A stretch of DNA of 35,735 bases from an uncultured Traorella sp. (lineage in GTDB: Bacteria > Bacillota_I > Bacilli_A > Erysipelotrichales > Erysipelotrichaceae). This document shows positions 9,232-19,950 of this stretch, in pieces. The notes under the pieces are model-generated. The model saw nothing but the letters and a program-made list of their open reading frames with translations. It was not told where the DNA came from and made no database searches. A program made the position numbers and the translations under genes. The stretch covers positions 1 through 35,735 of the forward strand of contig CAMEIZ010000003.1 in NCBI GenBank assembly GCA_945919165.1. Direction: 5' to 3'. How positions within the stretch are numbered: the first letter of the stretch is position 1; each line of letters opens with the position of its first letter.

Positions 9232-10125
9232 ATGGAGGATCTTATGCTAGATATTAAACTTTTGACTTTTCTGAAAGTTGCCCAATATCGAAGTTACACA
9301 AAAGCAGCACATAAATTAGGCTTAACTCAACCTGCTGTTTCTTTGCACATTGCCAAACTTGAACAGTATTATCATCAGAAGTTTTTTCATATTTATAACA
9401 GGAAAGTTTTCCTAAGTGAAGCCGGTGAGTTATTTTATCAATATGCCAAACAACAATTAGCTAATGAAACACAGCTCATCTCTCAGTTTCAACAGATTAA
9501 AACCAAATTGCGTATTGGAGCAACTCTTTCCATTGCTGACTATTATCTTCCTTCTCTTATCAAAAAACAACACGATTCGACGCTGGAAAATCTGGAAATC
9601 CAAGTTGGCAATACGGCTTCTTTACTTACTAAGATTCAGAATGGTGAATTAGATGGTGCTTTTATTGAAGGATTATTCGATCCTAATCAATTTATTTCCA
9701 TTGAGTTTTCTAAAGAGAAGTTTCTGGCTGTTGTCAATTCACATCATCCTCTTGCCCATCAGCAAATAACTTTTGAACAGCTTTTTGATTATCCTTTGAT
9801 TTTCAGAGAAAAGGGATCCGGGACTCGTGATATTCTGACTCACTATCTTTATGAACATCACTATTCTGATCATAACTTTAAGAATGTATATGAATTTGGA
9901 AGCTTTGCGATCATTAAAGAAGTTTTAATGAAAAGTAATGGGATTTCATTTATGTATGAAAGAGTTGCCGAAAAAGAAGTTCAAGAGAATAAACTGGCTT
10001 ATTTAAATATTCAAAATTATCATGGTATCCAGTCTTTTCATTTTGTCTATTCTCCTCATTCCTTTCAAAAACAGGAAATACAACAATTTTATCAGCTTTT
10101 TACTTCATTTGATAATCATCAATGA
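9232..10125 (+). CDS. LysR family transcriptional regulator, divergent from the YeiH-type gene
   Basis: HTH LLTFLKVAQYRSYTKAAHKLGLTQPAVSLHIAKLEQYYHQKFFH; substrate-binding domain follows. Confidence 0.93.
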   Translation: MEDLMLDIKLLTFLKVAQYRSYTKAAHKLGLTQPAVSLHIAKLEQYYHQKFFHIYNRKVFLSEAGELFYQYAKQQLANETQLISQFQQIKTKLRIGATLSIADYYLPSLIKKQHDSTLENLEIQVGNTASLLTKIQNGELDGAFIEGLFDPNQFISIEFSKEKFLAVVNSHHPLAHQQITFEQLFDYPLIFREKGSGTRDILTHYLYEHHYSDHNFKNVYEFGSFAIIKEVLMKSNGISFMYERVAEKEVQENKLAYLNIQNYHGIQSFHFVYSPHSFQKQEIQQFYQLFTSFDNHQ

Positions 10126-10193
10126 ATCTTAGAATGCTTGTAATAAAATATCTTTTTCTGTTTTAAAAGTAAACAACTTGCTTTTATAATTTT

Positions 10194-11549
10194 ATGATAC
10201 AATACTGGGGAGGTGAAATTATGCTCAGTGATACTATTGCCGCAATATCAACAGCGTTAAGTCAAGGTGCTATTTCTATTGTACGTGTCAGCGGAAATGA
10301 AGCGATTGAAATCGTCAATCGTCTTACTCCTCTAAATTTAACTGCCTGTAAAAGTCATACGATTCATTATTCTACCATAATTGATCCAATCACTCATGAA
10401 ATTATTGATGAAGTCTTAATCAGTGTTTTTAAAGCTCCTAAGACCTACACAATGGAAGATTTAGTGGAAATCAATACACATGGAGGAATCTTTGTAACTC
10501 GAAAAGTTTTATCACTGTGTCTAGCCAATGGTGCTCGCTTGGCAAATCCGGGTGAATTTACACAGCGTGCATTTTTGAATGGACGTATTGATTTAACTCA
10601 GGCTGAAGCTGTCAATGATATGATTACAGCGAATACCAAAACGACTCATAAAATGGCGGTGTCAGGTATTCGCGGAAGTGTTAAAAAACTATTGGATCCT
10701 TTAATAGAAGAGCTTTTAAATATTATTGCTAATATTGAAGTGAATATTGATTATCCCGAATATGATGATATTGAAATCTTAACAAATGAAAAGCTTTTAC
10801 CGATGGCTGAGAAATGGATGAATAAAATCAATGAAATTCTGAAGAAAAGTGAATCAGGCCAATTAATGAAAGAAGGAATTAAAACTGCCATCATTGGAAA
10901 ACCCAATGTCGGCAAAAGTTCACTTTTAAATGCTCTTTTAGAAGAAGAAAAAGCCATCGTCAGTGATATTGCCGGTACGACCCGTGATTTAGTAGAAGGA
11001 CATATTCAACTGGGCAGTATTCATTTAAATCTCATTGATACTGCAGGAATTCATCATACAGAAGATACGGTGGAGAAGATTGGTATCGACCGTTCTATCA
11101 AAGCAATTGAAGAAGCACAGCTCGTTCTTCTGGTTTTGGACGGATCAAATGAATTAGATGAGAAAGATCAGGTTTTGTTAGATATGACAAAAGATAAAAA
11201 TCGTATTATTGTTTATAATAAAAATGATTTAGTAAAACAAGAAGGTCTTTCTATCAGTGCTGCTAATGGGCAAATTGATGATTTGATTCATGAAATTGAA
11301 AAACGTTATGAAAATGATTTGATCTCAATTCAAGAACCCACATTGAATAATGAACGTCAAATAGCTTGTTTATATAGCGCTAAAATGTCAATGGAAAATG
11401 CCATTAACGCCATGCATCAGGGAATTGAACTTGATTTAGTCGATATCGATTTACAAGAAGCCTACACATCACTTAAAGAAATATTTGGAGAAGTTTCAAG
11501 AGATGATTTATTGGATACACTCTTTTCTAACTTCTGTTTGGGGAAATAG
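10194..11549 (+). CDS. mnmE: tRNA uridine-5-carboxymethylaminomethyl(34) synthesis GTPase; likely ATG at 10221
   Basis: MLSDTIAAISTALSQGAISIVRVSG, GKPNVGKSSLLNALL, DIAGTTRD, C-terminal FCLGK. Confidence 0.97.
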   Translation: MIQYWGGEIMLSDTIAAISTALSQGAISIVRVSGNEAIEIVNRLTPLNLTACKSHTIHYSTIIDPITHEIIDEVLISVFKAPKTYTMEDLVEINTHGGIFVTRKVLSLCLANGARLANPGEFTQRAFLNGRIDLTQAEAVNDMITANTKTTHKMAVSGIRGSVKKLLDPLIEELLNIIANIEVNIDYPEYDDIEILTNEKLLPMAEKWMNKINEILKKSESGQLMKEGIKTAIIGKPNVGKSSLLNALLEEEKAIVSDIAGTTRDLVEGHIQLGSIHLNLIDTAGIHHTEDTVEKIGIDRSIKAIEEAQLVLLVLDGSNELDEKDQVLLDMTKDKNRIIVYNKNDLVKQEGLSISAANGQIDDLIHEIEKRYENDLISIQEPTLNNERQIACLYSAKMSMENAINAMHQGIELDLVDIDLQEAYTSLKEIFGEVSRDDLLDTLFSNFCLGK

Positions 11550-11551
11550 TT

Positions 11552-12316
11552 ATGGGAATTATTGATACACACGCTCATGTTACTTATCAGGATCTGGCAC
11601 TTAGAACTGATGAGATTGTAAAAAACGCTCTAAAACACAATGTAACTCGAATTCTTTGTGTTTCATGTACCAAAGAAGAAGCATTAAAGTCAATTGAAAT
11701 TGCAGATCAATATGACATTTTTGATTGTGCTTTTGGTTATCATCCGGAAGATGTTGATAAAATATCTGATTCTGATTTTAATGATTTAAAACAGATTCTT
11801 CAAAATGATCATTTTGTCGCACTTGGTGAAATCGGATTAGATTATCACTATACAAAAGAAAACAAGGAAAAACAGAAAGAGCTATTTATTACGCAAATTC
11901 ATTTAGCCAACGAATTAAACCTTCCTATCCTGATTCATATGAGAGATGCAACTCTTGATACTCTTGAAATTCTAAAAAAACATCCATGTAAAGGAATCAT
12001 GCATTGTTATTCAGGAAGTCTTGAAACAGCTAAAGAAATAATTAAACTTGGCTATTATATTTCCTTTGCCGGCCCTTTAACATTTAAAAATGCAAAAGAT
12101 GCTTTAAAAGTATGTAAATGGGTTCCTCTTGATCGTGTCTTCGTCGAAACTGATTCACCATTTCTGACTCCTCATCCTTTCAGAGGAAAACCAAATGAAC
12201 CTTTTTATACACATCTTACGTTTGAAAAAGTTTGTGAACTTAAACAAGTAAATCCAGAATTGTTAATGAAACAAATGGAAAACAATTATCATACCTTATT
12301 TACAAAAGCAAAATAG
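11552..12316 (+). CDS. TatD family deoxyribonuclease
   Basis: GIIDTHAHVTYQ, LGEIGLDYHY, LPILIHMRDA, MHCYSGS, VETDSPFLTPHPFRGKPNEP. Confidence 0.95.
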   Translation: MGIIDTHAHVTYQDLALRTDEIVKNALKHNVTRILCVSCTKEEALKSIEIADQYDIFDCAFGYHPEDVDKISDSDFNDLKQILQNDHFVALGEIGLDYHYTKENKEKQKELFITQIHLANELNLPILIHMRDATLDTLEILKKHPCKGIMHCYSGSLETAKEIIKLGYYISFAGPLTFKNAKDALKVCKWVPLDRVFVETDSPFLTPHPFRGKPNEPFYTHLTFEKVCELKQVNPELLMKQMENNYHTLFTKAK

Positions 12317-12343
12317 CTGCATGTTCGTGCAGCTATTTTTTTA
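12315..12343 (+). terminator. Intrinsic terminator after tatD-family gene
   Basis: TAGCTGCATGTTCGTGCAGCTATTTTTTTAT. Confidence 0.88.
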
Positions 12344-12437
12344 TATATTCATAATCAATCCCATGGCATATCTTTGTTTGAAGAATTAATAGTTTTGTTT
12401 CATATCGAAGGATTTGATTTGTTCATAATATTCTTTT

Positions 12438-12466
12438 TCATAAAAATCTCATCTTGTAGCATACTG
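12438..12466 (+). promoter_or_regulatory. Candidate forespore (sigma-G/F-like) promoter
   Basis: TCATA-17 bp-CATACTG just upstream of the germination gene; resembles but does not perfectly match the sigma-G consensus. Confidence 0.35.
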
Positions 12467-12474
12467 TTTTTGAG

Positions 12475-13890
12475 GTGCTTATGAAATTAAATCCATCCTA
12501 TCAAGTGAATATTGAATACTTGAATTTTAAATTAAAGGTTAATGAAAATTTTGATATTTGTGCCAGACAGATGATTCTGGCAAATCGTAATACTACATTT
12601 TATTTTATTGACGGTTTTATTAAGGATGAAATCTTTGAAAAAATATTCGAATATTTATTAGGTCTAAAACCTGAAGACTTTCCATTCCGTCTCAATGAAT
12701 TTGAAAAAAAGCGGATTCCTTATACAGAAGTATATCTTGTTGTAGATTTAGATCATATGATTACGCTGATGCTGGCTGGCAGTAGTCTGGGTCTGATCGA
12801 CGGTTATGATCTTGCTTTAAGCATTGATGCCAGAACTTATCCAAATCGTGCAATCAGTGAACCTGAAGATGATCGTGTTTTGAGAGGAAGTCGTGATTCT
12901 TTTGTAGAAACTCTTGTTTTTAATACGGCTTTGATTCGCCGCAGAATTCGTGACGAACATTTAAGAATGCAAATATTTACAATTGGAACTAAATCAAAAA
13001 CTGATATTGTTGTCTGTTACCTCGAAGACACAGTGAATCCTGATTACGTAAAAGATCTTACAAATCAACTTTCTCATATTGATATTCCTTCTTTATCTTT
13101 ATCACAAGAATCTTTGGCTGAATGTCTGATCAAAATAAATTGGTGGAATCCTTTCCCAAGAATTCGATACACAGAACGACCTGATGTTGCCAGTGCCAAT
13201 ATTTATGAGGGTAAACTGATTGTTCTTATCGATAATTCTCCTGCTGTTATGATTTTACCGACTTCTTTTTTTGATTTTCTTCAGGAAGCAAATGACTTTT
13301 ATTTTCCTCCTCTTGTTGGCACCTATTTACGATGGGTTAGAATTTTAGTTTTTGCCTGTACTTTATTATTAACTCCTCTTTGGTATCTGATAGTTCAAAA
13401 CCCAAATGTTTTTCCCGAAAGTTTAAGCTTTCTCCAAATAGAAACAATGAACAGCGTTCCCATCATTGTACAATTACTAATCATTGAATTTTTAATTGAT
13501 GCCATTAAACTAGCTTCTTTAAATACACCCAGTGCTTTAAGCGGTTCTTTTGGTGTTATTGGAGCTCTTGTTTTAGGAGAATTTGCCATAAAAGCACATT
13601 GGTTTGTACCGGAAGTTCTTTTATATATGGCTTTTGTTTCTCTGGCTAATTTTACACAGCCTTCTTATGAACTGGGTTATTCTTTTAAACTTTGGCGTAT
13701 CATACTGTTGCTGCTTATCTGTTTTTTTAATATTGTTGGTTTTCTAATCGGGCTTGTTCTTTTTATTCTTATGTTAATAAAAACTCCAACGATTTTACAT
13801 CACAGTTATCTTTATCCAATTCTCCCTTTCAATTCTAAAAAATTAAAGGAACTCCTCGCCAGAGTTCCTATTCGTAAAGATAATTCCTAG
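12475..13890 (+). CDS. GerA/SpoVAF family spore germination protein; likely ATG at 12481
   Basis: RTYPNRAISEPEDDRVLRGSRDSFVETLVFNTALIRRRIRDEHLRM is the GerA-family signature; C-terminal multi-TM region. Confidence 0.9.
   Translation: MLMKLNPSYQVNIEYLNFKLKVNENFDICARQMILANRNTTFYFIDGFIKDEIFEKIFEYLLGLKPEDFPFRLNEFEKKRIPYTEVYLVVDLDHMITLMLAGSSLGLIDGYDLALSIDARTYPNRAISEPEDDRVLRGSRDSFVETLVFNTALIRRRIRDEHLRMQIFTIGTKSKTDIVVCYLEDTVNPDYVKDLTNQLSHIDIPSLSLSQESLAECLIKINWWNPFPRIRYTERPDVASANIYEGKLIVLIDNSPAVMILPTSFFDFLQEANDFYFPPLVGTYLRWVRILVFACTLLLTPLWYLIVQNPNVFPESLSFLQIETMNSVPIIVQLLIIEFLIDAIKLASLNTPSALSGSFGVIGALVLGEFAIKAHWFVPEVLLYMAFVSLANFTQPSYELGYSFKLWRIILLLLICFFNIVGFLIGLVLFILMLIKTPTILHHSYLYPILPFNSKKLKELLARVPIRKDNS
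13835..13868 (-). terminator. Candidate intrinsic terminator for the minus-strand membrane protein, inside the 3' coding end of the convergent GerA-like gene
   Basis: Minus strand GGAACTC-tggcgag-GAGTTCC-TTTAATTTTTTAG. Confidence 0.65.
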
Positions 13891-15531
13891 TTATTTCACT
13901 TCTAGAATTGCGTTCACATCGCCTTTTGTATATTTAACGTGAAGCACATCGTTTTGTTTGACAAATGGTAATACTTTCTCATTTACTGTTACATGACATT
14001 TATAAACATTCTCTTCACTATCCTGAAGATAAACATATGTTTCTCCTGAAATATTGACAAATGAAACATTTAAGACTGTTATATCTTTTTCTTCAAGATT
14101 ATTGGTGTCTACAATATTCATTGCTGCAACATATTGACTCTTTAAATATTCCAATCCCTTATCTTTATCTACTGTCACAACCTGCTGATAATCTTCACAA
14201 TCAATCATTGCATACATCTTAACAAGACCTGCATTATCTTTTAGTGATACCAGATAAGTCGGTCTTCCTCCAACATTAATCAAAAGTGGGAACGTAGACC
14301 GATATCCTAAGTTTTGTACTTTTCCTTCAGCACTGGACATAGCCGAGAATTCTTCAGCACCACTCGACATGATTTTTTTGGCTTCTTGTGTTCTTTGATT
14401 CACTAACACAAATCCAATATTAGATTCATCAGCATTGACAGAAGTAATCCCTGTATAAAGCCAGATATCATCATTCAATTCGATATAGTTATAACCTTCA
14501 GTTGTTTGATAAACATCTCTTTGTCCAATGATTGAGTTAAAAAATCCATGAATATATGAACCAGACTGATTCACCTGTTCAATAATTAATTCACTGGAAT
14601 ACACACGATCAATCCATTCTGGAATATGACCTACTTCATATTTATTCATACTGCCATCAATCGCATTCATCGCTATAACTCCTGTAATCGTAGGTTTTTG
14701 ACTAATTCCCTTATATGACACAGTTGAAGTGATCCAGTATGGTACACCTTGATCATCAATTTCAAAATTTGTTTCATAAAAGTTGTCAAAAGGATATGCA
14801 AAACGCATATGACGATCTCGATCTTCAAACAGAATAGCATTCTCACTATATTTCATACCCTTTAAACCTAATTTTTCAAATTTTACCAATTCACTCTTTC
14901 CGGTTGTGGCATTTACAGTAATATATCCTGGTATTCCTTCTTTATGATTGGAAAAATACTTGATCAGTCCGTTATAATCCAGTGGTGTAACTCGAATAAT
15001 CATATCCTGATATGAAATTTGTGAATAAATATCACTGACTTCAAATTGACTGATCAGTTCTGGTAATTGACCTAAAGTACGATCTCCCAATACCATAGTA
15101 GAATCACGGTCAATAATGGCAGTTTTATTAAAATCAACTTCATTTACTTCATTAAAATCAGCATTCTCCAACAATATGCGCTGTGAGTATTCACTGGCAT
15201 GAAAGATAGGACTGCATACAAGTACAATCAGTAAAACAACTGCAATTGATCCACCAAAGACACTTAAAATCGCCTGTTCTTTTTTTACTTTCTTTCTTAA
15301 ACTGATATTGGCTACAACACTTAATAGATAAGGAATAGCTGAGATCCATAAGAATACCCAAAAAGTTAAATTTGTTGGATTAATCGGGGGAAGAAAAAAG
15401 AAATATAAGACTGCTGCTAAAACCAACGAGCTTATAATCCCATAAGATGTTTTTGTTTTTTTCATAATCATACTCCTCGTATGATGAAAGTATATCATAG
15501 ATATTCCATTTTTACATGACATTATAGTCAT
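13891..15531 (-). CDS. Uncharacterised membrane-anchored protein, about 524 aa from likely start MKKTKTSYG at about 15465
   Basis: About three predicted N-terminal TM segments then a long hydrophilic domain of roughly 430 aa; family not recognised. Confidence 0.7.
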   Translation of the reverse strand: MTIMSCKNGISMIYFHHTRSMIMKKTKTSYGIISSLVLAAVLYFFFLPPINPTNLTFWVFLWISAIPYLLSVVANISLRKKVKKEQAILSVFGGSIAVVLLIVLVCSPIFHASEYSQRILLENADFNEVNEVDFNKTAIIDRDSTMVLGDRTLGQLPELISQFEVSDIYSQISYQDMIIRVTPLDYNGLIKYFSNHKEGIPGYITVNATTGKSELVKFEKLGLKGMKYSENAILFEDRDRHMRFAYPFDNFYETNFEIDDQGVPYWITSTVSYKGISQKPTITGVIAMNAIDGSMNKYEVGHIPEWIDRVYSSELIIEQVNQSGSYIHGFFNSIIGQRDVYQTTEGYNYIELNDDIWLYTGITSVNADESNIGFVLVNQRTQEAKKIMSSGAEEFSAMSSAEGKVQNLGYRSTFPLLINVGGRPTYLVSLKDNAGLVKMYAMIDCEDYQQVVTVDKDKGLEYLKSQYVAAMNIVDTNNLEEKDITVLNVSFVNISGETYVYLQDSEENVYKCHVTVNEKVLPFVKQNDVLHVKYTKGDVNAILEVK

Positions 15532-15590
15532 ATCACATTTTTTTAAATTTAAATTGATTTCATTGAATTTTCATCTTATAATAATTCTGT

Positions 15591-15690
15591 TAGCAGAGTA
15601 GAGATATATGCGTTAAGTATTAACTGAACGGGGAGTTGTCAGTTAGGCGAAAAGATCTTCTTGCGGTATATATCTCGCATCCCACTGTTG
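15591..15690 (+). ncRNA. Tetrahydrofolate (THF) riboswitch
   Basis: agcaGAGTAGagatatatGCGTTAAGTattaactgaACGGGgagttgtcagtta...gcGGTatatatctcGCATCCCactgtt matches conserved THF-riboswitch segments (GAGUAG, GCGUUAAGUG, GGGA, GGUG, GCAUCC); located 5' of folT. Confidence 0.92.
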
Positions 15691-15700
15691 CATGAAAATC

Positions 15701-15749
15701 AGAAAAAGACCTCTTTTTCATGACAATGGTAGAAAAGGAGGTTTTTTAT
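15701..15749 (+). promoter_or_regulatory. RBS-sequestering / terminator-like expression platform of the THF riboswitch
   Basis: AAAAAGACCTCTTTTTC can pair with GAAAAGGAGGTTTTTT, burying the AGGAGG ribosome binding site of folT; alternative local hairpin GAAAAAGA-cc-TCTTTTTC. Confidence 0.65.
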
Positions 15750-16265
15750 ATGGATAACTTACTGACACAACTTAGTCAAAGCGCTAAAGGTTTAGTAGGT
15801 ACGTCAATGTTTGTCGCAATGAGCGCCGCTTTGAGTTATTTTAAAATTGTTTTGATCCCCAAGACTCTTGAAATTGGTTTCTCTTCTTTAGCTCTGGCAG
15901 CATGTGCCTTTACATATGGTCCTGTTGTTGGAGGACTTGCAGGTATTATCTGTGATAATGTTAAATATTTTTTAAATCCAAGTGGCCCTTATATGCCTTT
16001 GTTTGAATTTTTAACTGGTTTTATTTATGGACTTTTCTTTTATAAAAAGAAGATTACTCTGCCGCGAGTAATTTTAGCCCGCTTAACCATAGTATTGCTC
16101 ATTAATATCGTTCTTACACCGCTTTGGCTGCATTTATTATATGGAAAAGCTTATATTGTTTATGTTCAAGCAAGAATTCTGAAGAACATTTTGATGTTTC
16201 CATTTGATGTTTTTCTATTGTATACTGTTTTAAAAGCTACCAAACAAGCTTTTCATCTCAATTAA
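15750..16265 (+). CDS. folT: Folate family ECF transporter S component
   Basis: MDNLLTQLSQSAKGLVGTSMFVAMSAALSYFKIVLIPKTLEIGFSSLALAACAFTYGPVVGGLAGIICDNVKYFLNPSGPYMPLFEFLTGFIYG; downstream of THF riboswitch; AGGAGG RBS precedes ATG at 15750. Confidence 0.9.
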   Translation: MDNLLTQLSQSAKGLVGTSMFVAMSAALSYFKIVLIPKTLEIGFSSLALAACAFTYGPVVGGLAGIICDNVKYFLNPSGPYMPLFEFLTGFIYGLFFYKKKITLPRVILARLTIVLLINIVLTPLWLHLLYGKAYIVYVQARILKNILMFPFDVFLLYTVLKATKQAFHLN

Positions 16266-16317
16266 GATTTTGTGATTTTAAATCTTGTAATGTTTTTCTA
16301 AACTTTTAACCAATTCA

Positions 16318-16363
16318 AAAAGAACTCAGTATCCTAAATATGGGAAATACTTGAGTTCTTTTA
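16318..16363. terminator. Bidirectional terminator between folT and fhs
   Basis: AAAAAGAACTCAGTATCC...GGGAAATACTTGAGTTCTTTTA hairpin with A/T tracts on both sides. Confidence 0.75.
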
Positions 16364-16379
16364 TCTATATTCATTGGAA

Positions 16380-18050
16380 TTAAAATAATCCTACAATGTG
16401 TCCTTCTTCATCAATGTCCATATCTAAAGCTGCAGGATGTTTTGGAAGTCCCGGCATTGTCATTACATTTCCGGTTAACGCTACTATAAATCCAGCACCG
16501 ATAGATGGTCGTAATTCACGAACAGTAATACTGAAATCTTTTGGTGCTCCGAATACTTTGGCATCATCTGTTAAAGATGTTGGACATTTAGCCATACAAA
16601 TTGGTGTTTTATTCCAGCCTAAATCGTTGTAGATTTCAATTTGTTGTTTTGCTTCTTCAGTAAAGACAACATCTTTAGCGCCATAAACTTTCTGAGAAAT
16701 GGCTGTTATCTTGTCTTCAATAGAATCATTTACATCATATAATGGAGCATAGTGATTTTCTTTTTCACACAGTTCTACAACCTTTTGTGCAAGGTCTAAA
16801 GCACCTTCTCCTCCTTTTGCCCATACCTGAGATAAAGACATCGGATGATGATTCTCTGTACACCAATTCTCTAATGCTTCAACTTCATTATGTGTATCAC
16901 TTGAGAATTCATTGATTGCTATCACATATGGCAGACCCAACTGCTGAATCGTATCAATATGTTTTGCTAAGTTGTTACATCCTGCCAACATAGCTTCTAA
17001 ATTTTCTTTCGTCAGTTCTTCAAATGGTACGCCGCCATGTTGTTTTAAAGCACGAATCGTTGCGACAATAACAACAGCATTTGGATGTAAATTTCCAAAA
17101 CGACATTTAATATCCAAAAATTTTTCGGCTCCTAAATCGGCACCAAAACCTGCTTCTGTTACACAATAATCACCCAGTTTCAAAGCCAATTTCGTCGCTA
17201 AAATCGAATTACATCCATGAGCAATATTGGCAAACGGACCACCATGAACAATAGCCGGATTATTTTCCAGTGTCTGAACAAGATTTGGTTTAATAGCATC
17301 TTTCATAATCATAGCCAAAGCACCTTCAATTTTTAAATCTTTCACATAAATCGGCTTTCCTTCATGATTATATGCTACTAACATTTCACTTAAGCGCTTC
17401 TTTAAGTCCATTAATGAAGTTGATAAACATAATACTGCCATAACTTCACTGGCAACTGTAATATTGAAACCGTCTTTTCTTTCAATACCATTTGATTTTG
17501 GACCCAATCCGATTTCAATCTGGCGCAAAGTACGATCATTCATATCCAAACATCTCTTCCATACAACACGATTAGGATCGATATCTAATTCATTTCCCTG
17601 ATGCATATGATTATCAATACAAGCGCTGATTAAATTGTTGCAGGTAGTAATAGCATGCATATCACCTGTAAAGTGAAGATTAAGATCTTCCATCGGTACA
17701 ACTTGTGCATATCCTCCACCTGCAGCACCTCCTTTTAACCCAAAGACAGGTCCCAGTGAAGGCTCTCTTAGAGCAATCACAGTTTTTTTGCCAAGTCGAT
17801 TTAATCCATCTCCAAGTCCAACAGTTGTCGTAGATTTTCCTTCTCCGGCTTTTGTTGGATTAATGGCAGTAACCAATATCAGCTTACCGTCTTTTTTATC
17901 TTTATTATCATTTAAAAGGTTTAAGTTAAGCTTGGCTTTATACTTTCCATAATACTCTAAATCATCTTCTGAAATTCCTAGTTTTTCTGCCACTTTCAAA
18001 ATTGGCAGCAAAGTTGCTTCTTGTGCAATTTGTAAATCTGTTTTTGCCAT
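16380..18050 (-). CDS. fhs: Formate-tetrahydrofolate ligase
   Basis: [65 protein letters not shown]. Confidence 0.98.
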   Translation of the reverse strand: MAKTDLQIAQEATLLPILKVAEKLGISEDDLEYYGKYKAKLNLNLLNDNKDKKDGKLILVTAINPTKAGEGKSTTTVGLGDGLNRLGKKTVIALREPSLGPVFGLKGGAAGGGYAQVVPMEDLNLHFTGDMHAITTCNNLISACIDNHMHQGNELDIDPNRVVWKRCLDMNDRTLRQIEIGLGPKSNGIERKDGFNITVASEVMAVLCLSTSLMDLKKRLSEMLVAYNHEGKPIYVKDLKIEGALAMIMKDAIKPNLVQTLENNPAIVHGGPFANIAHGCNSILATKLALKLGDYCVTEAGFGADLGAEKFLDIKCRFGNLHPNAVVIVATIRALKQHGGVPFEELTKENLEAMLAGCNNLAKHIDTIQQLGLPYVIAINEFSSDTHNEVEALENWCTENHHPMSLSQVWAKGGEGALDLAQKVVELCEKENHYAPLYDVNDSIEDKITAISQKVYGAKDVVFTEEAKQQIEIYNDLGWNKTPICMAKCPTSLTDDAKVFGAPKDFSITVRELRPSIGAGFIVALTGNVMTMPGLPKHPAALDMDIDEEGHIVGLF

Positions 18051-18059
18051 AATTTCTCC

Positions 18060-19355
18060 TTATTCTAATCCTACTCGTTTAAAAATCACATCGACATTTT
18101 TTAAATGATGCATGGGGTTAAAGCAGTCATCAATTTCTTCTTGACTTAATTGAGCAGAAACCTCATGGTTGTTTTCCATTAATTCTTTAAAACTTATTTT
18201 TTCATTCCATGCCTTCATGGCATTTGGCTGAACTAAATCATAGGCTTTTTCTCTGGAGAATCCTTTTTCAATTAACTTCAGCATGAATCTCTGAGAATAT
18301 ATGACTCCATAAGTTTTATCGATATTGGCTTTCATATTATCCTCAAAAACTGTTAAATGATCAAGAATATTTCCAAAACGATTTAACATGTAATCCAGCA
18401 GTTCAGTTGCATCCGGAGCAATAATTCTTTCAGGAGCAGAATGAGAAATGTCTCGTTCATGCCATAATGGTACATCTTCATAGGCTGTATTCATATAGCC
18501 ACGGAGTACTCTTGAACAACCGCAGATATTTTCCGAACCGATTGGATTTCTTTTATGCGGCATTGCACTGCTTCCCTTCTGGCCAGCATTGAAATGCTCT
18601 TCTGCTTCACGCACTTCCGTTCTCTGCCAGTGTCTAACCTGTGTTGCCATTTTTTCCAAAGAAGTACCAATTAGTGCCAGAGTTGAAAAGTATTGCGCAT
18701 GACGATCTCTTTGTAGCGTCTGAGTTGATATCTTTGCAGATTGAATACCCAGTTTTTCACAGACATAATCCTGAACAAAAGGAGGTGTATTTGCAAATGT
18801 ACCTACTGCTCCACTGATCTTTCCTGCTTCAATTTCTTCACAGGCAGCTTCAAAACGTTTCAAATTACGTTTCATTTCTTCATACCATAATGCAAATACC
18901 AGACCAAAAGAAGTGATTTCTGCATGTACACCATGTGTTCGTCCAATCATCGGTGTCATTTTATATTTCAGGGCTTTCTTTTTCAATATTTCCATGAAAT
19001 TCATTAAATCTTTATGAAGAATAGCATTCGCTTGTTTGTATAGATAGCCATATGCTGTATCCACAACATCTGTACTTGTTAATCCATAATGAATCCATTT
19101 TCTTTCATCACCTAATGATTCAGAAACACAGCGCGTAAAGGCTACTACATCATGACGGGTTTCTTGTTCAATTTCATAAATTCGATCAATATCAAATTTC
19201 GCATTTTTCCATAGCTTTTCAACATCTTCCTTAGGTATTTCTCCAAGATTAGACCATGCTTCACATGCAAGAATTTCAACCTTTAGCCATGCATTAAATT
19301 TGCTTTTTTCACTCCAAATTTCACGCATTTCTTTTCTTGAATATCGATTTAACAT
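18060..19355 (-). CDS. purB: Adenylosuccinate lyase (ORF opens at 19415; likely ATG at 19355)
   Basis: [60 protein letters not shown]. Confidence 0.97.
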   Translation of the reverse strand: MLNRYSRKEMREIWSEKSKFNAWLKVEILACEAWSNLGEIPKEDVEKLWKNAKFDIDRIYEIEQETRHDVVAFTRCVSESLGDERKWIHYGLTSTDVVDTAYGYLYKQANAILHKDLMNFMEILKKKALKYKMTPMIGRTHGVHAEITSFGLVFALWYEEMKRNLKRFEAACEEIEAGKISGAVGTFANTPPFVQDYVCEKLGIQSAKISTQTLQRDRHAQYFSTLALIGTSLEKMATQVRHWQRTEVREAEEHFNAGQKGSSAMPHKRNPIGSENICGCSRVLRGYMNTAYEDVPLWHERDISHSAPERIIAPDATELLDYMLNRFGNILDHLTVFEDNMKANIDKTYGVIYSQRFMLKLIEKGFSREKAYDLVQPNAMKAWNEKISFKELMENNHEVSAQLSQEEIDDCFNPMHHLKNVDVIFKRVGLE

Positions 19356-19628
19356 ATTTTTGTCCCTTCTATATTTATACTCTCCTATTTTACTCAATTT
19401 CCTTTTCAAAAACAACGTTTAATGGGAATTTATTTGAAAATAAATGTTTGTATAAAACTAGGAATTTCAATTTTTTATCAGATATTTCAAATAAATATTT
19501 AAATCCTTTTTTATTATATTGAATATATTATACATGTGAGTAAAATTATAAAATATTCTATTAAATTATATTGAAATTTCGGCTGAAAAATGGTAATATT
19601 TTTTTATAAAGGTAAAGGATGATAAAAT

Positions 19629-19943
19629 ATGCCAAAAAAGAACAGTGTTTTCAGAATTGAATTAATTCTTCTGGGTGTCTTAAACAAAAAAGACTGCTAT
19701 GGCTATGAATTGACAACAACGATTCGTGATATTTCAAACGGTTTGTTTGATATCAAAGAAGGAGTAATGTATCCGATTCTTTATAAATTACTTAATGAAG
19801 GTTATTTATCCACCTATGAAAATGTTGTCAGCCATAAGGTTCGCGTTTATTATCATTTAGAAGAAAAGGGTCAGAAATACTATAACTCTTTAGTTTCTGA
19901 TTACCGCAAAATGAGTGCATGCGTTGAAAAGATTATTGGATAA
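19629..19943 (+). CDS. PadR family transcriptional regulator
   Basis: LILLGVLNKKDCYGYELTTTIRDI...FDIKEGVMYPILYKLLNEGYLSTYE. Confidence 0.9.
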   Translation: MPKKNSVFRIELILLGVLNKKDCYGYELTTTIRDISNGLFDIKEGVMYPILYKLLNEGYLSTYENVVSHKVRVYYHLEEKGQKYYNSLVSDYRKMSACVEKIIG

Positions 19944-19950
19944 AAATGCA

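Noticed and set aside
15720-15749. Upstream ATG extension of the folT ORF
   Set aside because: It falls inside the riboswitch expression-platform hairpin; ATG at 15750 has the AGGAGG RBS.
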